Shown here: positions 18,356 through 27,146 of the stretch, one piece after another
Layout of the letters: each line of letters starts with the position of its first letter
Numbering within the stretch: the stretch's first letter is position 1
Source: Pseudovibrio axinellae
GTDB lineage: Bacteria; Pseudomonadota; Alphaproteobacteria; Rhizobiales; Stappiaceae
Direction: 5' to 3'
Assembly: GCF_900110875.1 (NCBI RefSeq)
Contig: NZ_FOFM01000002.1
Span: 372,001-436,000 of the forward strand
Length of the DNA stretch: 64,000 nt
Notes under the pieces: model-generated
What the model was told of the DNA's origin: nothing
The model's input: the letters and a program-made list of their open reading frames with translations, nothing else
Databases searched by the model: none
Position numbers and translations under genes: made by a program

Positions 18356-18373
18356 TGATACAAGATCGTCTCA
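18356..18373. promoter_or_regulatory. TetR-type operator box 4
   Basis: TGATAC-N6-GTCTCA is the fourth copy of the dyad with one half-site mismatch. It lies in the tetR-RND divergent region, 31 bases from box 3 start to start. Confidence 0.6.
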
Positions 18374-18481
18374 CAAATAGAAAGTCTAGACAATCAACGT
18401 GCGCTAGATGAAGCCTACTGCCTCGCTGCTGGGCAGTTTTCTCATAAAGAAGCCTTTGTGACTTTTGCTCGGGAGCATTGA

Positions 18482-19612
18482 ATGTCAAAGCGAATTCTAT
18501 GGTTTTTAGCTGCACTTGTGTTGTTGGCTACTGTAGGTACCTACGTTTCTTTTTTGGAAGATACAAGCGATGTGAATGATGGTGCTGCAGAAGCCGCTCT
18601 GCCGATCGTGAGCTATGTTTATGCACAGCCATCAGACAATGTGGGTTACATTTCAGTGTTTGCCGAGGTTCGGCCCCGTTGGAAAGCGGATCTGAAAGCG
18701 CGCGTGTCTGGCACATTGCTCTCCGTTTCACCAAAAGCTCTTGAAGGTCGGCAAGTGACGGAAGGGCTCGTGATGGCGCAGCTTGACCAACGCATCTACG
18801 AAGCGCAATTGGACAATGCAAGGTATCAGCGCGCTTCAGCTGAGTTCAATCTGAAAAAAAAACAGAACAAGCATCTTCTTGCCGTGAAGAACTGGAACGC
18901 TTTGCACCCGGGCAAGCAACCTCCGGAAATGGCGGTGCATATTCCAGAGCTGCGCGTTGCGGAAAAGGCATTGCAAGCGGAAGTCGCACGTGTCGAGGTC
19001 GCTCAGTATGATCTGGATTCAACAAGTATAAAAGCACCGTTCTCAGGTTTTGTAACCAAGAGGCATCTGAGCGTGGGGCAGAGCATTTCTGCTGGTGACA
19101 CTCTCTTTACTTTGTTGGATGCAGAGCAGTTGGACATCACGGTCTCACTGGATCAGAAACAGTGGGACCTGTTGGAGAAAGAATGGCAGGACAAACCGGC
19201 CCGCATTTTCAATGAAGCAAAAGAGTTGATTGGTCTTGCGCAAATTCAACAAGGTGGGGGTTTTCTCGACCCTGTATCCAGACGCTATCAATTGTTTCTG
19301 GAGGTGCTTAACACACCGGAAATGACTGTGCTGCCTGGTGAGTTCGTAACAGTTCAACTGCAAAGTACAGTCATCAAAGATAGTCTGAAACTCCCTGCTT
19401 CATCTCTCACACAAGAAGGTTACATTTGGTTTTTAGACCAAAGGGACGAACTGCAGCGGTTTGAGGCATCCATTGTTTCCCGCAATGATACCCAAATCAC
19501 TGTTAAAATGCCGGAAGTTCTCCGCAATCAAGAAGAACTACGTTTTGTTCACTTGCCAATGGCTGCGTTTTTGCCAGGTCAGCACGTGACACCAACACCA
19601 GCGGGGCACTAA
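18482..19612 (+). CDS. RND efflux periplasmic adaptor (membrane fusion protein)
   Basis: Links the RND pump to the outer membrane. The 376 residues start with a single N-terminal hydrophobic anchor (RILWFLAALVLLATVGTYVSF). A split lipoyl domain flanks a coiled-coil hairpin, with the second half seen as LDSTSIKAPFSGFVTKRHLSVGQSISAG. Beta-barrel segments follow. ATG at 18482 has GGGAG seven bases upstream. It is followed three bases later by the pump gene and preceded by two TetR boxes. No outer-membrane TolC gene is present, so a distant TolC must be shared. Substrate unknown. Confidence 0.9.
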   Translation: MSKRILWFLAALVLLATVGTYVSFLEDTSDVNDGAAEAALPIVSYVYAQPSDNVGYISVFAEVRPRWKADLKARVSGTLLSVSPKALEGRQVTEGLVMAQLDQRIYEAQLDNARYQRASAEFNLKKKQNKHLLAVKNWNALHPGKQPPEMAVHIPELRVAEKALQAEVARVEVAQYDLDSTSIKAPFSGFVTKRHLSVGQSISAGDTLFTLLDAEQLDITVSLDQKQWDLLEKEWQDKPARIFNEAKELIGLAQIQQGGGFLDPVSRRYQLFLEVLNTPEMTVLPGEFVTVQLQSTVIKDSLKLPASSLTQEGYIWFLDQRDELQRFEASIVSRNDTQITVKMPEVLRNQEELRFVHLPMAAFLPGQHVTPTPAGH

Positions 19613-19615
19613 TTC

Positions 19616-22600
19616 ATGAATTGGCTTACAAACTGGTTCATACGCAACCCGGTTGCTGCGAACCTGATAATGGCATTTATCCTGATTGCCGGCGTGTCTT
19701 CTTTGATGACAATCCGTATCGAGGGGTTTCCTAAGCTTCCAGCGGATACAATTACAATTACGACAACCCTGCCCAACGCTTACACTGAGCAAGTTGACAA
19801 GCAGATTACCCGCAAGATCGAAAAGGCATTGGAAGACCTGAGCGGGGTGAAGAACGTAAGCTCTATCTCACAGCCAGGTGTTTCTGTCATTTCTGTTGAA
19901 AAGACCAGCAATACAAAGCTGACCACATTGCTTGATGATATCCGCCTGAAAGTGGACGGTATTTACAACCTGCCCAAAAAGGCGGAGCGCCCAGTGATCG
20001 AAAAGAACAACATGGATATGCCAGCCATGTTTGTTCAGGTCTATGGAGCAGCAGACTTTAAGACACAACAACGTATCGCGCGACAGCTGCGTAACAAACT
20101 GCTTGCCAGCCCGGAAGTGTCACGCTTGCAGCAGTGGGGTTTGCAGACCGAGCAAATTAAAATTGGTCTGGAACCTTACATGCTGGAGCGCTTGAACCTC
20201 ACGCCTGTTCAGGTGATGGAGAAAATTCAGGAGTCTTCACTATACTTCCCGGGAGGCACGCTGAAGACTGAAGGTGGCTATATCTCTCTGCGTGCCGACA
20301 GTCAGGCCTACTACAAAGCGGATTTCGAAAGCATACCGATCATCCAATGGGAAGATGGCACCACAACAAGGCTGGGTGACATTGCAACTGTTGAAGATGC
20401 GTTTGCTGACATCGATATGGAAGCTCGATTCAACGGCAAGGAGTCCGTTGGTCTGGAAATCCTCATTGGTCGGAAAGATAACCTCATCAATGTTTCTGAG
20501 GATGTTAAACGGATCATTGCAGAGTTCAAGAAAACGCTGCCGTCAGGCGTAGAAATCGGCATCTGGGGTAACTCAAGCGATTACATCGAAGACCGCCTAA
20601 GTCTGCTCAGCTCAAACGCCCTGCAAGGTTTAGCCCTTGTATTGCTGATGCTGTCATTGTTTCTCAACGTCAAACTGGCCTTCTGGGTAGCTATGGGTAT
20701 TCCCGTATCGCTGGCTGGCGCATTTGCTGTGGGTACCCTTGGTTGGATTGACTATTCGTTGAATGACATCACCACCTTTGGCCTCATCATTGCCCTTGGC
20801 ATCCTCGTGGATGACGCTGTGGTGGTAGGCGAAAGCGTGTTCGAGCAGCGCAAGCGCTACGCCAATCCGCTTAAAGGTACAGCGGAGGGTGTTCGCAAGG
20901 TAGCCGTTGCAACCGTTTGTGGTGTGCTGACAACAACAGCTGCGTTCTTCCCAATGCTGCTTATGGGGAGCCAGCTTGGTAAAGTACTGGGCAGTTTTGC
21001 CGGCATTGTTATCCTCGCGCTGATGTTCTCGCTGTTTGAGAGTAAGTTCATCCTGCCAGCACACCTGGCATACATCTCTCTTGAGGAGAAAAAAAAGAAC
21101 CCAATGTCCAAAGCCTGGGGCAAAGTTCAGGGCTTCGCTCGGGGGGGCTTATTCTGGTTCCGCGATCACATTTATGTCCACGTTTTGGGGTGGGCGTTAC
21201 GCCAACGCTATGCTGTGTTTGTTGGCTTCATTGCTGTGGCGGCGCTTGTGTTTGGTCTCATGTATAAGGGTAAGATCCATTCTGTGTTCTTCCCGGAAAT
21301 TCCAGGGCAGTACATTGTCGTAAACATGGAGATGGACCCACGCGCACCATTTGAGTTGACAAAGCGAAACATCACCACCATCGAGGACATGGTACAAGCC
21401 ATCGATCGTTCATACAAAGAGGAGCGACCGCACGCTGGAGGGGTCTTGCAAAATGTCTTCCGCGTGGTCTCAGACAGCAACACAGCTGCAATTTATGCAG
21501 AGCTTCGTCCTCTGGATGAGCGTGGGGATGCCAAAACCGTAGACATTCTGAACCAATGGAAGCAACGCACCGGTACTTTGGAAGGGGTCTCCAAACTCAC
21601 GTTCTCAGGCTTTGAAGAGATTGGGGGTGGTTTCAAGATCCGTTTGATTGGCGAAGACGTCGATCAGTTGCGCCTGGCAAGTGCAGAGCTAATTGCAGAG
21701 CTGGAAAAGCGTGATGGTGTGAATAACCTTCGCGATAGTTTCAAAGCTGGGCAACCCGAGCTACGTTTGACGTTGAAGCCAGAAGCGCGTCATCTGGGCT
21801 TTACCGCTGAACGACTTGCAAGTCAGGTCTCACATCAGTTTGGTGGCGGTGAAGCGCAGCGTATTCAGCGTGGCAACAACGAAGTGCGCGTTGTCGTTCG
21901 CAACACACTGGATGCACGTGATGCTATTGTTGATTTGCTGCAAACTCGTCTGAAAAGCCAAACGGGAACATGGGTCACTTTGCAATCAATTGCGCAAGTT
22001 GAAGCCCGGTATGTACCTGGACACGTCTATCGCCGCAATGGCGATCAGGTCACGACTATTGAAGCTGACATTAACAAACAGATCGTTGCTCCGGCCGAGC
22101 TTGGTCAGGAAATTTTTACCGTTGTTGCGCCCCAACTCCAACAGCGGTACCCTGGCGTGAAAGTGGAGCGGGGCGGCGAGCTGGAGGAAATGGGTGAGGT
22201 TAAAGGAAGTATGAACCGCGCCATTATCATCACCTGTTTCCTCATCTTCGTTTTGCTAGCAATTCCATTGAAGTCCTACTTCATGCCACTTATTATCATG
22301 TCTGTGGTGCCCTTTGGTATTGTTGGAGCTGTGCTTGGTCATGTCATTATCGGCATCCCGTTCAGCCTCATGTCCATCTTTGGTTTACTAGCGCTCATAG
22401 GGGTGATCGTTAACGACTCTCTCGTCATGGTCACCCACTACACCCACCTGCGTGAGGATGGGGTCGACCATCTTGAGGCCACACAGCGTAGCGGGACAGA
22501 TCGTTTTCAGGCGATCTTTCTGACCACCGCAACGACTGTAGCAGGCCTTATGCCACTGATCCGTGAGACCTCAGAGCAGGCTATGTATCTAATCCCCGCA

Positions 22601-22831
22601 GCTGTTTCACTTGCTTACGGCGAAATCTTTGGAACACTGATCACCCTGATCCTTATCCCGGTACTTATTGCGATTGCAGAAGATATTCGCGTCTTCTTAT
22701 TCGGCAAACGCAACAAAATGCTGGAGTACGCACAAATGGAACGCGAGGAAACCCGGGAAGCGGAATTTCGGGGTCACACTGCTATTGATCGTAACGATGT
22801 GTTTCAAGGCTTTGAGAGGGAGAAAGCCTAG
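19616..22831 (+). CDS. RND-family efflux transporter permease (HAE1/AcrB type)
   Basis: Proton-driven inner-membrane exporter. The 1071 residues are the usual length, with an N-terminal helix (NPVAANLIMAFILIAGVSSLM), two large periplasmic loops and twelve expected membrane helices. TM4 carries the proton-relay pair in GILVDDAVVVGESVFEQ. The second half repeats the pattern, with a GVIVNDSLVMVTHYTH motif in TM10. It belongs to the divergent group of RND pumps with single-gene adaptors often regulated by TetR. Cotranscribed with the adaptor at 18482. A hydrophilic tail (RETREAEFRGHTAIDRND) follows the last helix. Confidence 0.92.
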   Translation: MNWLTNWFIRNPVAANLIMAFILIAGVSSLMTIRIEGFPKLPADTITITTTLPNAYTEQVDKQITRKIEKALEDLSGVKNVSSISQPGVSVISVEKTSNTKLTTLLDDIRLKVDGIYNLPKKAERPVIEKNNMDMPAMFVQVYGAADFKTQQRIARQLRNKLLASPEVSRLQQWGLQTEQIKIGLEPYMLERLNLTPVQVMEKIQESSLYFPGGTLKTEGGYISLRADSQAYYKADFESIPIIQWEDGTTTRLGDIATVEDAFADIDMEARFNGKESVGLEILIGRKDNLINVSEDVKRIIAEFKKTLPSGVEIGIWGNSSDYIEDRLSLLSSNALQGLALVLLMLSLFLNVKLAFWVAMGIPVSLAGAFAVGTLGWIDYSLNDITTFGLIIALGILVDDAVVVGESVFEQRKRYANPLKGTAEGVRKVAVATVCGVLTTTAAFFPMLLMGSQLGKVLGSFAGIVILALMFSLFESKFILPAHLAYISLEEKKKNPMSKAWGKVQGFARGGLFWFRDHIYVHVLGWALRQRYAVFVGFIAVAALVFGLMYKGKIHSVFFPEIPGQYIVVNMEMDPRAPFELTKRNITTIEDMVQAIDRSYKEERPHAGGVLQNVFRVVSDSNTAAIYAELRPLDERGDAKTVDILNQWKQRTGTLEGVSKLTFSGFEEIGGGFKIRLIGEDVDQLRLASAELIAELEKRDGVNNLRDSFKAGQPELRLTLKPEARHLGFTAERLASQVSHQFGGGEAQRIQRGNNEVRVVVRNTLDARDAIVDLLQTRLKSQTGTWVTLQSIAQVEARYVPGHVYRRNGDQVTTIEADINKQIVAPAELGQEIFTVVAPQLQQRYPGVKVERGGELEEMGEVKGSMNRAIIITCFLIFVLLAIPLKSYFMPLIIMSVVPFGIVGAVLGHVIIGIPFSLMSIFGLLALIGVIVNDSLVMVTHYTHLREDGVDHLEATQRSGTDRFQAIFLTTATTVAGLMPLIRETSEQAMYLIPAAVSLAYGEIFGTLITLILIPVLIAIAEDIRVFLFGKRNKMLEYAQMEREETREAEFRGHTAIDRNDVFQGFEREKA

Positions 22832-23034
22832 CAAAACTGTTGGAGCATTCCCTTCAGCATATCACTCAGTTCTGAGACCATTATATTTGATGGTTAGATA
22901 GGGGGGCTCAGCGGCGCTGGATTGGCCTAAGAAAAGCGGAGAGCCTTTTGCTTGTTGCGGTGCGCGCAAGCGCATTTGGCCAAAGCTGTGAGTGGTGGAG
23001 TGCGCTAACCTTTGCGGGTGTTGATATGCTAGCG

Positions 23035-23330
23035 TTAATACCCCAAGTTAAATGAGTTCCGTTTAAATTGTGCCAGCGCCATAGAGACCGTTTCGCCAAT
23101 CCCTATCACTGCAGCTGCAAGTACAGTTTCAGTGATGTGGGGGCTCAGAATGAGGAAGGTCAGGAAAATGACGATGAGCGGTTGAACTGCGCCGACTGTT
23201 GCGGCAATGCCTACTGGCAAGCGGTGGGCGGCAACGAAAAGCAGCGTCCAGAACAAGGTAAAGTTGAGAGCACCCAGAACAGACACGCGCGCCAACCAGG
23301 AGAGGACACCGGAGAGTTTCCTTCAAGGGG
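23035..23330 (-). pseudogene. EamA/DMT-family transporter remnant
   Basis: A minus-strand frame encodes LGALNFTLFWTLLFVAAHRLPVGIAATVGAVQPLIVIFLTFLIL, the second and third helices of an EamA (RhaT/YdcZ-like) drug/metabolite transporter. A stop codon lies in frame just upstream of the preserved part. The first helix and roughly the last two thirds of the normal protein of about 290 residues are absent. Downstream sequence to 22832 shows no continuation I can recognise. This is a decayed fragment within island A. Confidence 0.75.
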
Positions 23331-23489
23331 TGACCGGTCTTTGCAGATGAGATTACGCTCGCTTTCTAAAGAGCTTCTCCCAGCATACGATAGCGCGGAT
23401 ACTAAATAAGAAATTAAGTAATTAGAGCCCGAACTACTGATTGTTGCACTTTACATGCCGGCAGATAAATAACTCAAATGGTCTAGAGT

Positions 23490-24170
23490 TCAACGCGTTG
23501 ATTGTCCGTTCTGCCACTCTATGTACAAATCACTTCGTCTTCGGGGGAACCCGTCTTGCAACTGCACGCGGAACTGAATGCGGTCTGTACGAAAATGTCG
23601 GAAACCTTCGCTGACTTCGCACCAGCCGACCAAAACCCGGCTATTTGGAAAATATCCGATTGCAATGGGCCAAATGATCCGTTCAGACGCTACACCCGCT
23701 GGATTTTTGTACCTGATCTTCAGCTTGCGCTCACGCCGTATTGCCTCCCTTAGATCACCCAAATCTTCTCCTGTAAACGTTTCTTCGGCTGGATTACCAA
23801 CCCCGTTTGGTATCGCCGCAACTGCCTCCAGCACAGTCTCCGGCACGACCCGTTTAACTTTAGCAATTATCTGTTTTGATGCCTCGCTAAGAGGCTTATC
23901 ACCAAACCTCGAAACCCACTTCATGCCGAGCATTAAGGCGAACATTTCCTCCTCGGAAAACATCAACGGGGGTAGGAAGAAGCCTTGGTTCAGGACGTAC
24001 CCGACGCCTGGCTCGCCCTCAATGTCAGCACCTTCGGCTTGGAGCGTTGCAATGTCGCGATAGAGGGTCCGAAGGCTGGTGCCCAGTTCCTGAGCGAGTT
24101 CACGACCGCACACGGGGTATCGGGACTTTCGGAGGATCTGAAGCAGACGGAGCAATCGAGATGTGCGCAT
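23490..24170 (-). CDS. YafY-type transcriptional regulator (HTH_11 plus WYL domain)
   Basis: About 226 residues. The N-terminal HTH (RTSRLLRLLQILRKSRYPVCGRELAQELGTSLRTLYRDIATLQAEGA) is the DeoR-like wing helix of YafY proteins. The C-terminal WYL domain is seen from RERKLKIRYKNPAG to the end, though the WYL triad itself is degenerate (SRVLVGWCE). I choose ATG at 24170 because family members begin MxRTxRLL. An ATG at 24188 would lie inside a palindrome. It diverges from a VOC protein gene, a common pairing in which the regulator controls the small enzyme. The ligand is unknown. Confidence 0.88.
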   Translation of the reverse strand: MRTSRLLRLLQILRKSRYPVCGRELAQELGTSLRTLYRDIATLQAEGADIEGEPGVGYVLNQGFFLPPLMFSEEEMFALMLGMKWVSRFGDKPLSEASKQIIAKVKRVVPETVLEAVAAIPNGVGNPAEETFTGEDLGDLREAIRRERKLKIRYKNPAGVASERIIWPIAIGYFPNSRVLVGWCEVSEGFRHFRTDRIQFRVQLQDGFPRRRSDLYIEWQNGQSTR

Positions 24171-24180
24171 AGTGAAAGAT

Positions 24181-24199
24181 ACTGCCATTATTTGGCAGT
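24181..24199. promoter_or_regulatory. Palindrome between WYL regulator and VOC gene
   Basis: ACTGCC and GGCAGT are exact inverted half-sites with a 7-base spacer. They sit 10 bases upstream of the preferred regulator start and 45 bases from the VOC start. Probable operator of the WYL regulator, inferred from position. Confidence 0.65.
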
Positions 24200-24243
24200 G
24201 TCACCTGTAAAGTTATCTCATCACTAACCACGAGGACTTTAAA

Positions 24244-24609
24244 ATGCTCACTCCAAACCTATTCATCCTGTATGTCTCCGACCCGCTTGAAAGCGCAAAG
24301 TTCTACGAACAAATAATCGGAGAACCGCCTGTTGGTTTCCCGACATATCAGGCTTTTGAGTTCGATAATGGCCTTATATTTGGTCTTTGGTCGACCAGTG
24401 CGAAAAATTTTGTATCTGGCGGTGAGGGCCATCGTTCCGAATTGGCGTTCCAAGTCGAAAACGAAGAAATCGTGAGAAATCTTTACGCCCAGTGGCGCGA
24501 AATTGGCGTCGAAATCGAGCAAGAATTGGAAGAAGCCGTATCTGGCCTCACCTTCGTTGCGCTCGATCCAGATGGACATCGTATCCGGGTAAACCTGCCC
24601 GATGGTTAG
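24244..24609 (+). CDS. VOC-superfamily (glyoxalase/bleomycin-resistance-like) protein
   Basis: 121 residues forming one VOC unit of two beta-alpha-beta-beta-beta modules: LFILYVSDPLESAKFYEQIIG at the N-terminus and GLTFVALDPDGHRIRVNLPDG at the C-terminus. It resembles PhnB/glyoxalase-like proteins. Metal ligands are not complete enough to name a reaction: the first module lacks the usual His and the second has D-P-D-G-H. GAGG lies seven bases before the ATG. It is divergently paired with a WYL regulator. It could be a drug-binding protein or a small lyase/dioxygenase, and I cannot choose. Confidence 0.8.
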   Translation: MLTPNLFILYVSDPLESAKFYEQIIGEPPVGFPTYQAFEFDNGLIFGLWSTSAKNFVSGGEGHRSELAFQVENEEIVRNLYAQWREIGVEIEQELEEAVSGLTFVALDPDGHRIRVNLPDG

Positions 24610-25161
24610 AGCATCACACTACACCTGGCGTTGGCATTGCCTGCTAGAGCAATGCCTCCTTCGGCTCTTTGACATTCATGTAAAACCAATCGCGTGTTTT
24701 TGAAGATGCTGGCAAATATACCGTAAGCAAAACGATCTTGAGATTAGACGCCATTGGATCCACTTTGTCCTGCAAGTCTTAATCCCGAGCTCAGCGAACT
24801 TGTACTTTCAGCTTTTAGGAACAAGTTTGATGTGATCGCCTTGGAATTGATGCCTAGTTACGGCAGTCTGTGCAGCAAAAGGCCAAATGGCAGCTAAGGT
24901 CACTGAGCAATATGCTACGTTCACGACGCCCAAGACCAGAGAAAGGCTGCAACGATCCGAGTGTGACACACTGTATTCGTTGAAGCTTGTGGTCTTATGG
25001 GGCTGGTATGATTGGTTTTCGTAGAAAACGACTTCAACCAGGAGCATACCTGCATTTTATGTCACTGTCGCTACCAGCCTTCAAACGTTAACGAGCTTTG
25101 AGGGAGGCGGTGCAGGCAAGGCCAAATTTGGCAGTGTTGATTGTGATTCTAAGTCATTGAA
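24610..25161. other. Non-coding right end of island A
   Basis: No gene is supportable. A 79-codon minus-strand frame (24808-25047) has no RBS or family match. The last 15 bases before 25162 (ending CATTGAA) resemble those before the third attachment copy. Confidence 0.5.
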
Positions 25162-25211
25162 AAATATGGTGCACCCGGCAGGATTCGAACCTGCGGCCTC
25201 TGCCTTCGGAG
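25162..25211 (-). repeat. tRNA-Arg 3'-part repeat: junction of islands A and B
   Basis: Identical to 13194-13243 over 50 bases. It differs from the intact tRNA (36779-36828) only at four T-stem positions, which are paired with each other. It is the left attachment site of island B and at the same time the right end of island A. The integrase stop codon is 116 bases away. Confidence 0.92.
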
Positions 25212-25326
25212 ATAAGATGTCCATTTATTATCCTTTAAATTCAGTATGTTATTATTTTTTATGCGGTGATTTAGTGCGTTTTGTGCTGTTTTGCTCCGTA
25301 CAACATCCGGAACAAATCCGGAGACA

Positions 25327-26391
25327 TTAAAATGCCTCTGCCGCCCCTTTTTCGAAGTCTGGATGGTGATGTCCGTAAACTCGGATGAGTGTTTCGACCG
25401 ACATTCCTAGAAAACCTGCAGCTACGTGATGATCTACACCTTTTTGCATTAGCCAAGTTGCGCAGGTGTGCCTGAGTGTATGGGGCACTATTGTCTCATC
25501 ACCGTCTTCGCCACCAAAAGCTTCTTTTACCGCAGCTGCAAAACCCTTCCTCACATCCTTGATCGGCTTACCTTGGTAGGTGATTACATACTCGTCATCG
25601 GGATATTTCTTTCTTCTGGCGATTAGGTATTTTCGTAGACGCTTTGGTATCTTATTCTTTGGCCGCCGCTTTGTTGTCCTTCGCCTGCCAACTGGGTTCC
25701 AGTCGATGTAATTTGACACAAAGTCGATGTCACTCCATTTAAGGGAGAGAATGGCTTCTTTCCGCTTCCCTGTTAGCACAGCGATCTTGTAATAAAGTTC
25801 TAAATGCTCGCCAGATTTTGGTCGATTTTGGATCGCTCGCAAGAGCGCTTTCGCCTCTCGAAAGGTCAAAAATCTCGTCCTACCCTCTTCTTTTGGGGGA
25901 AGATAAACCTCCACATTGCTTGTAAGTAGCTTACCTACGGATTTGTTGATGGCGGCCCTTAGAACACCCAAGTCACGGCGAATTGTTTCGTTAGCACTTT
26001 GGCGCCACTGTACGAATTCTTCACAGGATTCTTCATCGATTTCAGACACGAAACGGCCTTCCCAATATTTCGTCAGTGGGATAGCGGCATACTGAGCACG
26101 CTCGAAACCTGCCTTTTTCGTTGCATCTTTTTCCGCCACATCGCCTAGTCGTGTCAGATATTTGGCGATGACATCAGTAATTAGAACTTCCGAGCAAGGT
26201 AGAGCATCCCCTCGGCTATAGTTTCTAATCTTCCACTCTGCGAAGATTAAGTCCGCCGCCTTGCGATCTTTTGTACGAGTCGAGCGCTCTCGGCTCCCTT
26301 TTCCTTGTTCAGTCCAGAAAATGTACCAATTGCCAGTTTTTGGGCTCTTTCTGTCTCTTTCGAGGTAGGGATTGATGATTTTTCCGTGCAT
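25327..26391 (-). CDS. Tyrosine-recombinase integrase of island B
   Basis: Catalyses site-specific integration and excision at tRNA-Arg. The protein is about 354 residues from the ATG at 26391. A TTG at 26427 would add 12. Catalytic residues, numbered from the TTG, are R222 (LTGKRKEAIL), H316 and R319 (VPHTLRHTCATWL) and the nucleophile Y351 (RVYGHHHPD). The position normally occupied by the second His in LGH is Met (LGMSVET), a tolerated variation. The core-binding domain precedes it (about residues 80-165). The gene reads toward the left attachment repeat and overlaps the upstream excisionase-like gene by 145 bases. Confidence 0.92.
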   Translation of the reverse strand: MHGKIINPYLERDRKSPKTGNWYIFWTEQGKGSRERSTRTKDRKAADLIFAEWKIRNYSRGDALPCSEVLITDVIAKYLTRLGDVAEKDATKKAGFERAQYAAIPLTKYWEGRFVSEIDEESCEEFVQWRQSANETIRRDLGVLRAAINKSVGKLLTSNVEVYLPPKEEGRTRFLTFREAKALLRAIQNRPKSGEHLELYYKIAVLTGKRKEAILSLKWSDIDFVSNYIDWNPVGRRRTTKRRPKNKIPKRLRKYLIARRKKYPDDEYVITYQGKPIKDVRKGFAAAVKEAFGGEDGDETIVPHTLRHTCATWLMQKGVDHHVAAGFLGMSVETLIRVYGHHHPDFEKGAAEAF

Positions 26392-26582
26392 GCTTTCACC
26401 ATATTTTCTTCGATACAGCGTTCCCAAGCTCCGGATGGAATCTTGGGATTTCTGCGTCCGGGAGTTAAGTAAATGTGATCTAGTTGTTGAGCTTTAATCA
26501 GCAAGCGAACCGCAGAGACGGGGACACCGACACGAGCAGCAAGTTCTTTGGGTGTTTCAAGGCAACTCACAGACACCTCCAA
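26247..26582 (-). CDS. Small helix-turn-helix protein, probable excisionase
   Basis: The 111 residues start with a clear HTH (ETPKELAARVGVPVSAVRLLIKAQQLDHIYLTPGRRNPKIPSGAWERCI). This is the AlpA/Xis-like winged-helix pattern that recognises attachment-site arms and resembles DNA-binding domains of the excisionase family. The C-terminal half overlaps the integrase reading frame in another frame and looks less conserved. Genes for excisionase and integrase commonly overlap in this order. The name is by position and HTH type only. Confidence 0.6.
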   Translation of the reverse strand: MEVSVSCLETPKELAARVGVPVSAVRLLIKAQQLDHIYLTPGRRNPKIPSGAWERCIEENMVKACTEKSSIPTSKETERAQKLAIGTFSGLNKEKGAESARLVQKIARRRT

Positions 26583-26720
26583 GAAATTCGTTTAATTTTG
26601 TGAACTGCTGTTTTACAATGTTAGCAGTTATACAATAATGTCTACATACGTATTTATTGTAACAAAGTCAATGAATTTGTAGACGTATTTGTATGTATGT
26701 ATACATTTGTGGAGTTTGTA
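26583..26720. promoter_or_regulatory. Divergent control region between int/xis and the regulator
   Basis: An AT-rich region with two inverted GTCTACA/TGTAGAC half-sites (near 26639 and 26675) and two ACGTATTT direct repeats. This layout is typical of a phage-like lysogeny switch, where the XRE regulator at 26721 would bind. No exact promoter can be fixed. Confidence 0.5.
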
Positions 26721-27146
26721 GTGTCGAATGAAGATCTAGGCGCTAGGATTGAGGCCATAAGAAAAAAAGCAGGACTGAGGCAGTTGGACTTCTGTAAAGT
26801 GCTTGGTGTGAGCCGTGCTTCGCTTCACAATTATATGAAAGGCGAACGCGATCTTCCTTCAAGTATATTGCTGACGTTGCACCGAGAATTTCAAGCAGAC
26901 CCGAGCTGGGTTTTGTTGGGTGAAGGCGAGAAGAGTCTTTCTGAGCATGAAAAAATAATCGCAGAAAATACCTTGCTTATAGGCAAGGTTGTAGATGAGA
27001 GAATTCTTGAATTAGGGATGACTGTACGCCCGGAAAAGCGCGATGAAACTGTTCTATTCTTTTTGGCTGAATTCAAAAAGAATAGAACGGGCTATACACT
27101 CGAAGTTGAAAATGTTGACCGAGTTTTGAGGCTTGTGGCAGCATGA
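26721..27146 (+). CDS. XRE-family (phage CI-like) transcriptional regulator
   Basis: About 141 residues. An N-terminal HTH_3 domain (ARIEAIRKKAGLRQLDFCKVLGVSRASLHNYMKGERDLPSSILLTL) is followed by DPSWVLLGEGEKSL, the common linker of phage repressors. A short C-terminal region lacks a LexA-type peptidase. I choose GTG at 26721 because GGAG (26711-26714) is six bases upstream. An ATG at 26697 would add eight residues without an RBS. It diverges from xis/int and overlaps the next gene by four bases (ATGA). It probably controls excision and the cargo operon. Lysogeny-type control is inferred. Confidence 0.85.
   Translation: MSNEDLGARIEAIRKKAGLRQLDFCKVLGVSRASLHNYMKGERDLPSSILLTLHREFQADPSWVLLGEGEKSLSEHEKIIAENTLLIGKVVDERILELGMTVRPEKRDETVLFFLAEFKKNRTGYTLEVENVDRVLRLVAA

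Larger units (their letters stand above)
13194..25161. mobile_element. Island A: older integrated segment at tRNA-Arg, integrase not found
   Basis: This segment is bounded on the left by a 50-base copy of the 3' part of tRNA-Arg (13194-13243) and on the right by an identical copy (25162-25211). It carries accessory genes: glycosyltransferase, cNMP/CPBP membrane protein, TetR/RND efflux regulon, WYL/VOC pair, and a decayed EamA gene. No integrase is visible, so if it arrived as an element it has lost its mobility genes. The 15 bases just left of 25162 resemble those just left of the intact tRNA copy, which suggests that both islands have related right ends. Boundaries are inferred from the repeats. 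Confidence 0.6.

Noticed and set aside
22908-23099. Continuation of the EamA remnant into 22908-23034
   Set aside because: The translated sequence in every frame lacks the hydrophobic helices expected for the rest of the transporter.
24808-25047. 79-codon minus-strand frame at the right end of island A
   Set aside because: No RBS, no recognisable family, and position in non-coding island end.
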